Source of the DNA: an uncultured Christensenellaceae bacterium
GTDB taxonomy: Bacteria; Bacillota; Clostridia; Christensenellales; Pumilibacteraceae
Assembly: GCA_910587595.1 (NCBI GenBank)
Contig: CAJULQ010000005.1
Location: forward strand, 73,041 to 137,040
Length of the DNA stretch: 64,000 bases
Reading direction: 5' to 3'
The translations under genes were made by a program, and so were the position numbers. The notes under the pieces were generated by a model, which ran no database searches, had not been told where the DNA came from, and saw only the letters and a program-made list of their open reading frames with translations. Below, piece by piece: positions 39,224 through 46,669 of this stretch (positions are counted from its first letter, which is position 1; each line of letters begins with the position of its first letter).

Positions 39224-42139
39224 ATGGAAAACATTGTAAGTTACCGATGTCCGTCTTGCGGCGCCGAGATCTTGCACGAGTGCGGCGAAAAAGAAAACGC
39301 CTACGAGATCTGCGGCCGTTGCCGCACAAGGCATGCGGTGGCGGACTTGGAAAACAAACCCGCGCCGCGCGGCGGCGGGAACGGTTATGCGAGCGTGACC
39401 GATGCGATCGCGGCGGTCACCTATATCGACGATGCGGAGTCGGCGCTGGCCTATCTCGAAAACCGTTTTGACAATTACGATTGGAACGCGTTTGCGGAAA
39501 CGGTGGCGCTGTCGTTGCCCGACGTTGACAAAATGGTGGACAAGGTGCTTTTGAAAGCGGCGGCCAATCCCGCCACATGGGAATTGCAGTTTACGTCCGT
39601 GATCACGCCGTTGCGCAAAAAATTGCACGGCCTTACGGCGCTCACCCGCAAGTTTTTCGATACCTATGCGCAAGCCGAAGATCTCACCGACTGTTTCCGC
39701 TATTTCGATCTGTATAAAAAGATCGTGCAAAACGTTGCGCACGGCGGCGGCGCCATCGTTAAAAAGCTGGAAAACGCCGTCAAGTATCACAAAAAATACA
39801 AAGGCGACGAAACGGTAAACACACAGCTTGCCGCCCAACTCGACGTGCTCAAAGGCGAATTGCAAGCCTTGCAACCCATAAACGATTATAAAGAGTTGCC
39901 GGGGTTTGCGGCGGCCAAAGAGACCAAGCAAAAAACGGTTGCGGAGAAATTGGCGGCGGAGGGCATCGACGCGGCGTATGTGTACGAGCGAGCCGTGGCG
40001 GCTTATCGGTCGGGCAACCGTCGCGCGGCATTGTCCGATTTTGCGGTGTTGCGCGGCTATAAAGACGCCGGCGAATACGTGCGCGAAATCAATGCTTGGC
40101 TGTCGTTCCGCATAGCCGACGGACGGTTTATCAAGCTTGGCAGAAAACATTATATGTTGCGCAAACAAGCCGCCGCCGTGTTTTCGCTCGCCAACTTGAC
40201 CAAGAAAAAGAAGAAGAATGCGCAAGACGTTGTGGACGACGGCGTGGACCGTTTCGCCCTATACGAAATCGTAAATAAAACGGAGCAAAAAGAACCGTGC
40301 GTCAAAAATATCACGGAGATCTATGCCAGCTACGGCGGCTGTCTTGTGTATGACAAAAGCGGGAAGATCTGTTTGTTCGACAGCGAAGCGAATATGACTT
40401 CGGCGAATGCGGCGGCCTTTGCCGAGCGGGTAATCGTAGACGGCAAGCCGGGCGACGCGCAACCTTTGTACGATAAACGGGAAAGCGAGGTGTTTACGGC
40501 GGGCAGCAAATTTTTTATCCGTCAAAAACTGACCGCCGTGCAAGCGGAGGAGAAAAAAGGTTGTTTGGCGCTGTTCGGTAAAAACAAAGGACCGCAGATA
40601 AAGGTAGTAAACAAGAACAATTACCGCTTGTTGGCCGTCGATCTGGCAACGGGTATGGTGGAAACGATCGTGCCCGAAATGGTGGACACACACGAGATAT
40701 TCGGCAACGAAATCTTTTTCAATCACGTTTCGCGTTGCAACGGGGAAGAAAAAGACCAGTTTTACAGCTACAATTTCGTAACGAGAAAATTGCGGCGCGT
40801 GCTGAGCGCCGACACCGAGATCCTCGACGTGATCGGCAACAAGGTGATCTACTTTGCTTGGAAACCCAATAACTACAACCGCGATCTGTATGCGCTGGAT
40901 CTTGAGAGCAGACAAAACATATTGCTCGACAAAAACGTGTGCGGCTACTACGGCACTGTGGAAAACATGCCCTACTATTACGTGGGCAATGCCACGTGCA
41001 AAACGCTGTACCGTATTCAAACCAACGGCACGGAAAAAAGAGAGATCCAAAGCAACGCCGATTATTTCGAAGACGCGGTAGCCGCAGGCAACGGTTGGCT
41101 GTATCTTATAGCGGGGTGCGGGCTGAATACGTCGCTTGCCAAGATGCGCACCGACGGCGAGCAATACATACAGCTGTGCCCGCATTTCAAACGGTTGGTG
41201 AGTTTGAAAGAGGGCCACGTGTTTTATGTGGACGTTTTCGACTGTTTGTGCATGGTGCGCGACGACGGCAGCGAATACCGCCAAATCATAGACAACGTGG
41301 AACGGTTTGTGGAAGTGATCGACGGCGCCGTGTATTTGTTGCGCAGCGAGCGCGTGCGTGACGACGAACGTTCCCACTCGCTGTATAAGGTGAACGGCGA
41401 GGGCAAGGGGCTTACCAAAGTGGCGTTCGATATTTCGGGCGCGCTGCTGAACCCGAGCAACGGCAAAGAGATATATTTGTATAAATCGGATACGGTAACG
41501 TACGCCGTGTCCGTGCCCGTGGATAAAGAAAATTTCGAAACGCAATACGAAACGCGCGAGGTGAGATCGGTACTCATTTATAACGTGGAAAACGACACGT
41601 TCCAAGAGGTTGCCGCGTTCGGCACGTTGCAACTCGAAAACGGCGCCTACACGTTCAAAAACGGCTGTTTCCGCAAACCGATCACGCGGGAGGCTACCGT
41701 GCGCGTAGTGCCCAACAAGATCTCGTATCACCGCCAAGGCGTGCAAAAAGCGGGTGCGGTGGCCGAAGAACAGGCCGAAGAACTTGTCGTGCGCACGCCG
41801 CGCGTTGCGGGCGTTTCGTCTTACTCGTCCGAGCGGGAAAGCGCGCCGTCGGGGTATACAAAAGCAACGGCAAAAGCAAGTGCGTTCAAATTATTGATCA
41901 CTGCCGCGATTTTGTTTGTTGTCAGTTTGTTTTTGAAAGTTTTTGCCTTCAGAATGGGCGAGTTAGGCCTTTTGTTGGTCGTCGCGTTTATTACGGCAAC
42001 GGTTGTTTCGGTGATCGTATGCATGTATCGGCTGTTTACGTTCAAAAACAGAGGGTGGCGGGCAAACATTCCCTTCATGATCGCGGCGGGGTTGTTTGTA
42101 ATAGACTTGATTATAGGCATGGTGTCGTTGCTTGGATGA
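39224..42139 (+). CDS. Large zinc-ribbon membrane protein with propeller-like repeats
   Basis: A 971-residue protein I do not recognise as a named family. It starts with a zinc ribbon (YRCPSCGAEIL and CGRCRTRHAV, residues about 7-37), followed by a helical region (about 60-330). Repeated short segments then suggest a beta propeller (GNKVIYFAWKPNNYNRDLYALDLES, NMPYYYVGNATCKTLYRIQTNG, NGWLYLIAGCG, GAVYLLRSE), as in DUF5050. Three TM helices end the protein (about 880-970), so the N-terminus and propeller probably face the cytosol. AAAAGGAGAAAGGA precedes ATG 39224. It is the third gene of the SPFH operon. Confidence 0.75.
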   Translation: MENIVSYRCPSCGAEILHECGEKENAYEICGRCRTRHAVADLENKPAPRGGGNGYASVTDAIAAVTYIDDAESALAYLENRFDNYDWNAFAETVALSLPDVDKMVDKVLLKAAANPATWELQFTSVITPLRKKLHGLTALTRKFFDTYAQAEDLTDCFRYFDLYKKIVQNVAHGGGAIVKKLENAVKYHKKYKGDETVNTQLAAQLDVLKGELQALQPINDYKELPGFAAAKETKQKTVAEKLAAEGIDAAYVYERAVAAYRSGNRRAALSDFAVLRGYKDAGEYVREINAWLSFRIADGRFIKLGRKHYMLRKQAAAVFSLANLTKKKKKNAQDVVDDGVDRFALYEIVNKTEQKEPCVKNITEIYASYGGCLVYDKSGKICLFDSEANMTSANAAAFAERVIVDGKPGDAQPLYDKRESEVFTAGSKFFIRQKLTAVQAEEKKGCLALFGKNKGPQIKVVNKNNYRLLAVDLATGMVETIVPEMVDTHEIFGNEIFFNHVSRCNGEEKDQFYSYNFVTRKLRRVLSADTEILDVIGNKVIYFAWKPNNYNRDLYALDLESRQNILLDKNVCGYYGTVENMPYYYVGNATCKTLYRIQTNGTEKREIQSNADYFEDAVAAGNGWLYLIAGCGLNTSLAKMRTDGEQYIQLCPHFKRLVSLKEGHVFYVDVFDCLCMVRDDGSEYRQIIDNVERFVEVIDGAVYLLRSERVRDDERSHSLYKVNGEGKGLTKVAFDISGALLNPSNGKEIYLYKSDTVTYAVSVPVDKENFETQYETREVRSVLIYNVENDTFQEVAAFGTLQLENGAYTFKNGCFRKPITREATVRVVPNKISYHRQGVQKAGAVAEEQAEELVVRTPRVAGVSSYSSERESAPSGYTKATAKASAFKLLITAAILFVVSLFLKVFAFRMGELGLLLVVAFITATVVSVIVCMYRLFTFKNRGWRANIPFMIAAGLFVIDLIIGMVSLLG

Positions 42140-42162
42140 TTTTGCCATGCGGCGCACAAACA

Positions 42163-42194
42163 AAAAAGGCGGGACTGCGTTTGTCCCGTCTTTT
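42163..42194. terminator. Bidirectional terminator after the SPFH operon
   Basis: AAAAGGCGGGAC with GTCCCGTCTTTT (one G-U), A/T flanks; shared with the convergent ttcA-like gene. Confidence 0.85.
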
Positions 42195-42197
42195 GTT

Positions 42198-42923
42198 TTA
42201 TTGCTTTTCGGCAGGCCAAAGATTGTTGCGTTCGGGGTGGGTCACGGCGGAGATCATGCGTTCGCGGGCAATGGGGATATCGCGCCCTATGCTTTTTATG
42301 AGATTTTTCACATATTCGCGTTGGGTGTGTTTGTCGGCGGGGCAAGGGTTTGTTACCACGGGCAATGCTTGGTCGCGCACAAACGCCGCCACGTCCGCCT
42401 CCGAAAGATACACGAACGGACGGATCACGGTAACGCCGCTGCGGCTTAGGTAGCTTTGGGGGGCAAAGGTGTTGAGCCGCCCTTCGTAAAACAGCGACAG
42501 CAAAAAGGTTTCTATCAGATCGTCGGCATGGTGACCGAGCGCCAGCTTGTTGCATTGCATTTTTGCGATCACGGAGGCCAGCGCGCCGCGCCGCATTTTG
42601 GAGCAAAGAGAGCAAGGGTTTTTCTCTTTGCGTACGTGAAAGATCACGTCGCCTATGTCCGTTTTTTCCAGCGTATACGGCACGTCGAGATCCGCGCACA
42701 GCGTAGCCACGGGGGCGTAGTCGGCGCCCAGCCCCATGTCTACGGTCACGGCGAACAGCTCGAACTTTTGGGGCGAAAAGCGGCGAAAAGCGGATAAAGC
42801 GTATAACAGCGCCAAACTGTCTTTGCCGCCCGAAACGCCCACGGCGATGCGGTCGCCGTCCGCGATAAGGTTTTGCTCGGTACACGCGCGCCGCATGCCC
42901 GATAAAATTTTTTGTAAAGTCAT
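42198..42923 (-). CDS. ttcA: TtcA-family tRNA thiolation protein
   Basis: A 241-residue ATP-pyrophosphatase of the TtcA/TtuA group. The PP-loop is SGGKDS (about 31-36). The CSLC motif (NPCSLCSKMRR, about 102-112) and NPCPADKHTQR near 192 supply the cysteines for the iron-sulfur cluster, and GHHADDLIETFLLSL is the family helix. It adds sulfur to a tRNA base, cytidine 32 if a true TtcA. Closely similar PP-loop proteins with other targets exist. Confidence 0.85.
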   Translation of the reverse strand: MTLQKILSGMRRACTEQNLIADGDRIAVGVSGGKDSLALLYALSAFRRFSPQKFELFAVTVDMGLGADYAPVATLCADLDVPYTLEKTDIGDVIFHVRKEKNPCSLCSKMRRGALASVIAKMQCNKLALGHHADDLIETFLLSLFYEGRLNTFAPQSYLSRSGVTVIRPFVYLSEADVAAFVRDQALPVVTNPCPADKHTQREYVKNLIKSIGRDIPIARERMISAVTHPERNNLWPAEKQ

Positions 42924-42989
42924 GCCCTAAGTATACAACACATAGCCGCCTTTTGGCAAGCCAAATATCCGAAATAAGGCGCAAAACGG

Positions 42990-43019
42990 TTGACTTTTGG
43001 TTTCTGTCTGCCTTATAAT
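42990..43019 (+). promoter_or_regulatory. Promoter of rpmH
   Basis: TTGACT (42990-42995), 18-bp spacer, TATAAT (43014-43019). Confidence 0.8.
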
Positions 43020-43054
43020 ATAAAAGCACAATTTTGTTATAAGGAAAGAAGAAC

Positions 43055-43207
43055 ATGAAAAGAACGTACCAACCCAAAAAACGCGCCCAAAATAAGGTGC
43101 ACGGATTCCGTCAACGCATGAAAACCAAGTCGGGACGCAATGTGCTCAGCCGTCGTCGCAGAAAGGGACGCGCCCGTATCACTCCCAAGCCGCTGGGTAG
43201 CAACTGA
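43055..43207 (+). CDS. rpmH: Ribosomal protein L34
   Basis: A 50-residue protein too short for most gene callers but unmistakable: MKRTYQPKKRAQNKVHGFRQ, RMKTKSGRNVLSRRRRKGRA, with a C-terminal RITPKPLGSN. The usual length is 44; the last six residues are an extension. AAGGAAAG lies before the ATG. It is the first gene of the rpmH-rnpA-yidD-yidC-jag block found next to the chromosomal origin in most Firmicutes, although no dnaA is adjacent here. Confidence 0.97.
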   Translation: MKRTYQPKKRAQNKVHGFRQRMKTKSGRNVLSRRRRKGRARITPKPLGSN

Positions 43208-43229
43208 TTTGTCAATAACGGTGGAAAAT

Positions 43230-43269
43230 AAAAGTCATTGCTGCAAAAGAAAGTGCGCGATGACTTTTT
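43230..43269 (+). terminator. Attenuating terminator between rpmH and rnpA
   Basis: AAAGTCAT (43231-43238) paired with ATGACTTT (43260-43267), inner TGC/GCG pairing and T5. Partial termination would give more L34 mRNA than rnpA mRNA. Confidence 0.65.
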
Positions 43270-43290
43270 GTTCTGTCCGTGTGTGTTGCC

Positions 43291-43653
43291 ATGTTGGCTA
43301 AACGAAACAGACTTACAAAACGCGGCTCTTTTCAATACGTGTATAAAAAGGGCGCGATCAAAACGGATGGCGCTTTGCGTTTGACGTATGTGTGCGGCAA
43401 AGGCACGCCCCGCGTGGGCGTCAGCGTGCCCAACACCGTGGGCAAGGCAGTTAGGCGCAACAAGGTGCGCCGCCGCATACGCGCCGTTATGCGCGCGTAT
43501 GTGCCGAGATTGCGAGGGGCGCAATTGGTGATATCGGCGCGATCGGGCGCGGACAAACTGTCGTTTGCGCAATTGCGCGACATGATAGATAACTTGCTGA
43601 GATCGTCGGGACTGTATGCGAAAAAAGAAGATAACGCCGTGGCGCGCAATTAA
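43291..43653 (+). CDS. rnpA: Ribonuclease P protein component
   Basis: A 120-residue basic protein that with the rnpB RNA matures tRNA 5' ends. Seen: LTKRGSFQYVYKKG, RVGVSVPNTVGKAVRRNKVRRRIRAVMRAY (the RNR motif, about 50-80). ATG 43291 is chosen because MLAKRNRLTKRGSF is the family start; an upstream GTG is possible. No strong ribosome site is visible. The 3' end overlaps yidD by 38 nt. Confidence 0.95.
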   Translation: MLAKRNRLTKRGSFQYVYKKGAIKTDGALRLTYVCGKGTPRVGVSVPNTVGKAVRRNKVRRRIRAVMRAYVPRLRGAQLVISARSGADKLSFAQLRDMIDNLLRSSGLYAKKEDNAVARN

Positions 43654-43909
43654 ATACGTGATAACGTTTCGGTGGCTGTGCGAAGGGTTGGTGCTCTTTT
43701 ACAAAAAGTGCATTTCGCCGCTCACGCCCGACGTGTGCATGTATTATCCCAGCTGTTCGAGTTATATGCTCGAAGCGATACGCAAATTCGGCACGTTGCG
43801 CGGCATAGGATTGGGCATCAAGCGGATATGCCGCTGTGCGCCTTGGGGCGAGGGAGGTTTCGATCCCGTGCCCGACAATCCCAAAGGAGATATGAAATGG
43901 CTTTTTTAA
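43616..43909 (+). CDS. yidD: Membrane protein insertion efficiency factor YidD
   Basis: A 97-residue canonical YidD: an amphipathic N-terminal stretch, ISPLTPDVCMYYPSCSSYMLEAIRKFGTLRGIGLGIKRICRCAPW and GEGGFDPVP. The cysteines and the RCxPW(G)xGGxDPVP end match the family. It overlaps both rnpA upstream and yidC downstream, so translation is coupled. The gene at 38809 is its paralog. Confidence 0.95.
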   Translation: MRKKKITPWRAIKYVITFRWLCEGLVLFYKKCISPLTPDVCMYYPSCSSYMLEAIRKFGTLRGIGLGIKRICRCAPWGEGGFDPVPDNPKGDMKWLF

Positions 43910-45168
43910 CGGGTATAGCCGAGCTTTTGCACAATCCGAGCGGATTGTGGGAGATACTCATTCTCAGAGTTTTCGATTTTATCGGCAACTACGGTTGGCG
44001 TATCCTCTTTTTCACGGTGTGCTTAAAGATGTTGCTGTTGCCGCTCGATATTTACCAACGCGTCAAAATGCGCAAGAACCAACGCATCACCGAGCGGTTG
44101 CAACCGCAGATCGAAAAACTGCAGCAGCAGTACGCGGGCGACAAACAGAAGTTGGCGCAAAAGCAAATGGAACTCAATCGCAAAGAGGGTTTCAGCTATT
44201 TTTCCAGTTGCTTGCCCATGATCGTTACGCTCGTTATATTCTTTTATCTGTTTTCCGGTCTAAACAACATTTCGCGGTATAAAAACTTCAAGCAGTATGT
44301 GGAACTGTACGACGCCTACACGGCGGTGGAGTTGGTGGAAAAGGACTTGGCGCGCGAAAACGTGACGGTGGGCGAAACGGTGCGCACCGTTTCGTGGAAC
44401 CAACTGTACGCCGAGCAACAAGCGGCGGCCGAGGCGGGCAACGACGCTTTGCACAACGATCTGCAACGCGCCATGCAAGAACTATACAACAACGAGATAA
44501 AGCCCAAGGCGCAACAAGCGGCCGTAGACCGCTACGAGGGCACGGGCGTTTACAAAGGCAACGCCGCCAAAGAATCGTTTTTGTGGGTGAGCAATATTTG
44601 GTCGCCCGACGTGCCTTGGCGCAAGGCCATACTGTCTTACAGCCAATTCAAAAACAACATAACGGGCTACAAGTCGTTCGACAAGGTGCGCAAAAAACTC
44701 AAAGTGAACACCGAAACGCCCGACGCGAACGGGCAAGCGTTTAACGCCGCCACATTCGAAAACATGCTCAGCGAGAGCACGTATAACAACGTGACGGGGT
44801 TGTTGCGCAGCGACGGCAAGCACAACAAAGTGAACGGATTTTTGATCTTGCCCATTCTGTCGGTGGGACTTAGCTTTTTAAGCCAATTTATCACGGCGCG
44901 ACTGCAAAAGCGGTCGGGGCAAGCGGCGCCCGAAGGCGGCATGGCGGGCAGCATGAAGATGATGATGTTTCTTATGCCCGTGATGATGGGTATGTTCGCG
45001 CTCACGTATACCGCCATGTTCACGCTGTATATCGTGGTCAACTCCGGCACCACCATACTCATCAACGTGATCACCACGCTTGCCATGGAAGGCGGCGGCA
45101 AACGCAAACAGAAAAAACTGACCGCGGGCGTGCAAAAATACGGCCGTCCCGATCCCAAAGATCTGTAA
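43897..45168 (+). CDS. yidC: Membrane protein insertase YidC/OxaA
   Basis: A 423-residue insertase, longer than the ~250-280 residues of Bacillus SpoIIIJ. TM1 region is YGWRILFFTVCLKMLLLPLDIYQ with the coiled hairpin MRKNQRITERLQPQIEKLQQQYAGDKQKL, then TM2 (SCLPMIVTLVIFFYLFSGL). A ~190-residue soluble insertion (about 130-310) follows, then TM helices FLILPILSVGLSFLSQF and MFLMPVMMGMFALTYTAMFTLY. ATG 43897 lies inside yidD; AAAGGAG is at 43883-43889. There is no lipoprotein signal. Confidence 0.93.
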   Translation: MAFLTGIAELLHNPSGLWEILILRVFDFIGNYGWRILFFTVCLKMLLLPLDIYQRVKMRKNQRITERLQPQIEKLQQQYAGDKQKLAQKQMELNRKEGFSYFSSCLPMIVTLVIFFYLFSGLNNISRYKNFKQYVELYDAYTAVELVEKDLARENVTVGETVRTVSWNQLYAEQQAAAEAGNDALHNDLQRAMQELYNNEIKPKAQQAAVDRYEGTGVYKGNAAKESFLWVSNIWSPDVPWRKAILSYSQFKNNITGYKSFDKVRKKLKVNTETPDANGQAFNAATFENMLSESTYNNVTGLLRSDGKHNKVNGFLILPILSVGLSFLSQFITARLQKRSGQAAPEGGMAGSMKMMMFLMPVMMGMFALTYTAMFTLYIVVNSGTTILINVITTLAMEGGGKRKQKKLTAGVQKYGRPDPKDL

Positions 45169-45199
45169 AAAAAACACATAGCCGTAGGGAGATTGTGAT

Positions 45200-46087
45200 A
45201 TGCAAAGAGAAGCGGAATTTACGGGCAAAAAAGTGCAAGATGCGGTGAACGAGGGTTTGCGCGTTTTGGGGCTTACGTTAGACGACGTGGAGATCAAGAT
45301 TGTGCAAAGCGGCGGCCTTTTCAAAAAAGCCAAAGTGATCGTGACGTATGACGACGGCAAAGCGGAGGGCGAAGAAGACACTACCCCCGCGCCCGAACAC
45401 AAAGCGGAAGAGAAAAAAGCGGACAAGATCGACGCGCCCGTCGACGAGCCGCATTGGGGCGGCGCGCCCGTAAAGCGCGAGCCTACCACTGCGCCCGATT
45501 TCGGGCGTTCGGCGCAAAAAGAGAACCGCAAGCCGCGCGAGGCTAAGAGCGCGGACAACCGCAAACCCAAGGCGGAAAGAGCGGCCGACGATAAGCCGAG
45601 AGAAAAGAAGAAACAGCGCGAATCGGTGCCGCCCACCGAAGAGCAGACCGCATTGGCCAAAACCTTTTTGACCGAACTGTTGGCGCATATGCACATAGAA
45701 GGCGAAGTGGCGGTAACGACCGACGAGGGCATGCGTATCAACGTGAACACCGAGGACGCGCGCGTGATCGGCCACCGCGGCGAAGTGTTAGACGCCATGC
45801 AACAGCTTGTCAGCGCGCAGATCAATACGTCGCACGGCAAATTCGTGCACGTTACCGTAGACGGGTTGGGGTATCGCGACCGCCGCAAAGAAACGCTGGA
45901 AAGTCTGGCGCGCCGCATGGCGGACAAAGCGGTGCGCACCCACCGCAAAGTGACGCTGGACGCCATGAACAGCGCCGACCGCCGCATCGTGCACGCCGCG
46001 CTCGGCGATCGCGAGGACGTTTTCACGCGCAGCGAGGGGCACGATCCCGCCCGCCGCGTGGCCATTATTCCCAAAAGAAAACAATAG
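45200..46087 (+). CDS. jag: Jag/KhpB RNA-binding protein
   Basis: A 295-residue RNA-binding protein with Jag_N (EFTGKKVQDAVNEGLRVLGLTLDDVEIKIVQSGGLFKKAKVIV, about 6-50), a charged Glu/Lys/Pro linker (about 55-150), a KH domain (about 160-220, with RVIGHRGEVLDAMQQLV) and R3H at the end (VHAALGDREDVFTRSEGHDPARRVAIIPK). In Firmicutes it acts with YidC and in cell division. It closes the rpmH block; mnmE/mnmG, usually next, are not here. Confidence 0.94.
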   Translation: MQREAEFTGKKVQDAVNEGLRVLGLTLDDVEIKIVQSGGLFKKAKVIVTYDDGKAEGEEDTTPAPEHKAEEKKADKIDAPVDEPHWGGAPVKREPTTAPDFGRSAQKENRKPREAKSADNRKPKAERAADDKPREKKKQRESVPPTEEQTALAKTFLTELLAHMHIEGEVAVTTDEGMRINVNTEDARVIGHRGEVLDAMQQLVSAQINTSHGKFVHVTVDGLGYRDRRKETLESLARRMADKAVRTHRKVTLDAMNSADRRIVHAALGDREDVFTRSEGHDPARRVAIIPKRKQ

Positions 46088-46147
46088 CGCCGTTATCGGC
46101 TCCCAAAAAAAAATTGTCGCAAAATGTAAAAAACCATGCGTAAACGC

Positions 46148-46176
46148 TTGACGCGGGGGGGGGGACGTGTTATCCT
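46148..46176 (+). promoter_or_regulatory. Lipoprotein promoter with a G10 tract in the spacer
   Basis: TTGACG (46148-46153), 17-bp spacer containing ten consecutive G (46155-46164), TATCCT (46171-46176). Confidence 0.75.
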
Positions 46177-46208
46177 ATTTGCAGTAAAAAATAGGAGGAT
46201 GTTTTCCC

Positions 46209-46580
46209 ATGAAGAAGTTTGCAAAGTGGTTGGGCGTATTTGCGGTGGTGGTATGCCTCGGTGCGGCCATGTTGGCTTGCGGCGGTAAGCTCGAAGGTAA
46301 GTATACCTATAAGGGTAGCGACTCGGGCATGACCGTGAAACAGACCATCGAGTTGAAAAAAGACGGCAAGTGCACCGTGACTATGGAATACTTAGAGATT
46401 CCCGACGAAATGAAAGACATGATCGGCGACCAAACGTCGAGCTCGCAAGAGGGCACCTACAAGATCGACGGCGACAAGATCACCATAACGGTGGACGGCC
46501 ATGACATGGTAGGTACGATCAAGAAAGGCAAAAGCATCACGATGGGCGAGGGTGACAAAGCCGTCACATACAAGAAATAA
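46209..46580 (+). CDS. Small lipoprotein
   Basis: A 123-residue exported lipoprotein: Lys-rich start, hydrophobic core, lipobox MLAC (Cys at 24). The mature part is a small beta-barrel-like domain (KLEGKYTYKGSD, ELKKDGKCTVTMEY, EGTYKIDGDKITITVDG). The same segment type occurs in the C-terminal part of the CvpA-like protein at 5156. GGAGGA precedes the ATG. Function unknown. The promoter holds a G10 tract. Confidence 0.85.
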   Translation: MKKFAKWLGVFAVVVCLGAAMLACGGKLEGKYTYKGSDSGMTVKQTIELKKDGKCTVTMEYLEIPDEMKDMIGDQTSSSQEGTYKIDGDKITITVDGHDMVGTIKKGKSITMGEGDKAVTYKK

Positions 46581-46593
46581 TCGAACAAAAAAC

Positions 46594-46622
46594 AAGCTAT
46601 GCGACCGCATAGCTTATTTTTC
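46594..46622 (+). terminator. Terminator of the small lipoprotein gene
   Basis: AAGCTATG with CATAGCTT around a short loop, then a T-rich tail. Confidence 0.8.
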
Positions 46623-46630
46623 TATGGGTC

Positions 46631-46647
46631 GCATGCTTTTTGCATGC
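46631..46647. repeat. Inverted repeat upstream of the LRR lipoprotein gene
   Basis: GCATGC-TTTTT-GCATGC. No convincing -35/-10 pair is seen before 46670; a TATTAT at 46651-46656 is the best -10 candidate. Confidence 0.5.
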
Positions 46648-46669
46648 CTTTATTATAGGAGAATGAACG

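Noticed and set aside
42961..43055. Chromosomal origin next to rpmH
   Set aside because: No TTATCCACA-type DnaA boxes or AT-rich unwinding region seen there.
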